A stretch of DNA of 7,708 bases from Verrucomicrobiota bacterium. Lineage in GTDB: Bacteria; Verrucomicrobiota; Verrucomicrobiia; Chthoniobacterales; UBA10450. The stretch lies in the NCBI GenBank assembly GCA_003218525.1, contig QHNU01000227.1, positions 563 to 8,270 of the forward strand. The letters are read 5' to 3'. The position numbers were made by a program, and so were the translations under genes. Positions 6,196 through 7,708 of this stretch are shown in pieces (within the stretch, counting starts at the first letter, position 1; each line of letters begins with the position of its first letter). The notes under the pieces are model-generated. The model saw nothing but the letters and a program-made list of their open reading frames with translations, ran no database searches and was not told where the DNA came from.

Positions 6196-7299
6196 ATGTT
6201 CGTGGATCGGATCCGAGTTTTTGCCCAAGCCGGCCAGGGTGGGCGTGGATGCGTAAGTTTTCGCCGCGAAAAATTTGTTCCCAAAGGAGGACCGGATGGG
6301 GGCGATGGCGGGCGCGGCGGAGATGTCATTCTCCGTGCCGACCAGCACACCGATCACCTCGCGAATCTCTTCTACGAGCCGATCATTCGAGCCAAACATG
6401 GGGGACATGGACAGGGGAAGAAGATGCACGGCAAGGCGGCGCCACCGGCAATTGTGGCGGTCCCAGTCGGCACGATCGTCTACCGCGCAATTCCGATCAG
6501 GCCCATCGTGTCAGGCGCAAAGACAGATCATGAATCGGGGCCGATGCAATTTGAAACCGGTGAGCAGATTGCCGACCTGACCGACGATGCTGAAGAATTC
6601 TTGCTTTGTCGCGGCGGATCCGGGGGGAAAGGGAATGTTCATTTCAAGAGTTCCCGCAACCGCGCCCCGCGCCAGTACACCGAAGGCGGTGAAGGTGAGA
6701 GCGGTTATTTTTTTCTCGAGCTGCGAACGATTGCCGATGCCGCGCTCGTCGGTTATCCAAATGCTGGAAAATCGACCCTTCTGCGGCAGTTATCAGCTGC
6801 CCAACCAAAGGTGGCGCCGTATCCATTTACGACCCTTCATCCGATCATCGGTGTCGTCGATCTGGACGAGTATCGGCGGGTGACGGTGGCGGATATTCCC
6901 GGCTTGATCGAGGGAGCTCATCGCAACCTTGGGCTCGGTCATGATTTTCTTCGGCACATCACTCGCTGCCGCTTGTTACTTTTCGTGCTCGATATGGCGG
7001 GCAGCGATGGCCGAAGTCCAATCGCCGATCTCGAGTCTCTGCGGCGCGAAATCGATTTATATGATCCGCGCCTTTCGGAACGGCCCTGGTTCGTGATCGC
7101 TAACAAAATGGATTTGCCGCAGGCGGAGGATAATCTTGGCCGATTTCGTGAGCGTTTTCCCGAACTCACGGTTATTTCGGTTTCGGCCAAGCAAGGGCGG
7201 GGGATTAGCCAAGTCAAATCTTTGCTGGGAGAGTGGATTCCAGTGCAACCCGGACTTGCCAGTTCGACTCAAGCCAATTTTACTGCGGTGCACGATTAA
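6196..7299 (+). CDS. obg: Obg/CgtA ribosome-assembly GTPase
   Basis: This 367-residue essential-type GTPase associates with the 50S ribosomal subunit and links ribosome maturation to nucleotide pools. Residues 1-175 form the glycine-rich Obg fold (FVDRIRVFAQAGQGGRGCVSF, GGPDGGDGGRGG). The G domain follows: G1 GYPNAGKS (186-193), G2 around T212-T213 in PFTTLHP, G3 DIPG (233-236), G4 NKMD (303-306), G5 SAK (330-332). After about residue 350 only a short tail remains, so the C-terminal OCT domain of some Firmicutes proteins is absent, as in many bacteria. Roughly 20 extra residues (about 98-118, IPIRPIVSGAKT...) lie between GTIVY and TGEQIADL, where most Obg proteins have four or five. The ATG has no clear Shine-Dalgarno. 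It lies 72 bp after glgA. Confidence 0.96.
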   Translation: MFVDRIRVFAQAGQGGRGCVSFRREKFVPKGGPDGGDGGRGGDVILRADQHTDHLANLFYEPIIRAKHGGHGQGKKMHGKAAPPAIVAVPVGTIVYRAIPIRPIVSGAKTDHESGPMQFETGEQIADLTDDAEEFLLCRGGSGGKGNVHFKSSRNRAPRQYTEGGEGESGYFFLELRTIADAALVGYPNAGKSTLLRQLSAAQPKVAPYPFTTLHPIIGVVDLDEYRRVTVADIPGLIEGAHRNLGLGHDFLRHITRCRLLLFVLDMAGSDGRSPIADLESLRREIDLYDPRLSERPWFVIANKMDLPQAEDNLGRFRERFPELTVISVSAKQGRGISQVKSLLGEWIPVQPGLASSTQANFTAVHD

Positions 7300-7345
7300 C
7301 AATTAGACAAGGTGATCGACCTCGCACACACTGAGCGTTTCATCC

Positions 7346-7708
7346 ATGGGTAAACTCGTTGTCGCCAGCTACTGCAGCACGTTTTTGAAACCGGAAATGC
7401 TGCACATTTATCGGCAGGTCAGGTCGCTGCGCCGGGTCACGACCTTTGTCATGACAAAGACGGTCGAAAATGCCGCGCGCTTTCCTTTCGAAGACATCGA
7501 GCAAATTCCGCGACCTCACACTAATTTACTACGGCATGGGTGGATGAAATTTGTCGAGCGGCGCCCGCCTCTGATTTATCGCGGTGAACATCAGTTGCTC
7601 GTCTCCATTTTGGCGCGCCGGCACGCCGACATGATGCATATTTATTTTGGACACAGCGGCGTGCACTTACTTCCGTTCATTCGCGAATGGAACAAACCTT
7701 GCGTCGTC
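7346..7708 (+). CDS. N-terminal part of a GT4-like glycosyltransferase (3' end outside window)
   Basis: An open frame of 121 codons runs from the ATG at 7346-7348 to the window edge. It starts MGKLVVASYCSTFLKPEM, followed by a hydrophilic linker and HADMMHIYFGHSGVHLLPFI. That last segment resembles the ...HaHFGhsGv... strand-loop of the N-terminal Rossmann domain in GT4 glycosyltransferases of the WcaL (colanic acid) type, so an acceptor-sugar transferase for surface polysaccharide is plausible. The catalytic C-terminal domain, with the donor site and EX7E motif, would lie outside. The start is preceded by only a weak purine-rich stretch. It lies 46 bp after obg and may be cotranscribed. The family call is moderate, and donor and acceptor are unknown. 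Confidence 0.65.
   Translation, partial: MGKLVVASYCSTFLKPEMLHIYRQVRSLRRVTTFVMTKTVENAARFPFEDIEQIPRPHTNLLRHGWMKFVERRPPLIYRGEHQLLVSILARRHADMMHIYFGHSGVHLLPFIREWNKPCVV

Overview
The window looks like chromosomal housekeeping DNA from a Gram-negative bacterium, most plausibly a soil-type Verrucomicrobiota (Spartobacteria / Chthoniobacter-Udaeobacter-like). This assignment is an inference. It rests on a moderately high GC content, a LpxL/HtrB-type lipid A acyltransferase (so an LPS-type envelope), an actinobacterial-type glycogen synthase, and an Obg GTPase with an extra segment in its glycine-rich domain. I see no mobile element, CRISPR array, tRNA or rRNA.

Layout. Positions 1-1379 (minus strand, running off the left edge) are one uninterrupted reading frame. 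It encodes a low-molecular-weight protein tyrosine phosphatase (LMW-PTP) domain followed, with no stop codon, by serine hydroxymethyltransferase (GlyA). This in-frame fusion is the most unusual object in the window. Divergent from it, 1466-2403 (plus) is a LpxL/HtrB-family acyltransferase broken by a one-base frameshift at a T run. Converging on that is mntR (2428-2895, minus), a DtxR-family manganese regulator with every expected metal ligand. It is divergent from mntH (3000-4406, plus), an Nramp Mn2+/Fe2+ transporter. The AT-rich 104-bp gap between them holds two 20-bp inverted repeats lying exactly end to end, which are strong operator candidates. A universal stress protein gene (4409-4834) follows mntH after 2 bp. 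Next come a GT4-type glycogen synthase (4922-6123, also frameshifted by one base), the ribosome-assembly GTPase gene obg (6196-7299), and the 5' end of another GT4-like glycosyltransferase (7346 to the right edge).

Functionally, mntR, the double palindrome, mntH and usp form a self-contained metal-homeostasis and stress module. The fused phosphatase-SHMT condenses a gene neighbourhood known from Firmicutes (ywlE ... glyA) into a single polypeptide. The two frameshifted genes are otherwise well conserved, and in both a single missing base explains the break. Sequencing or assembly error is therefore at least as likely as true gene decay.
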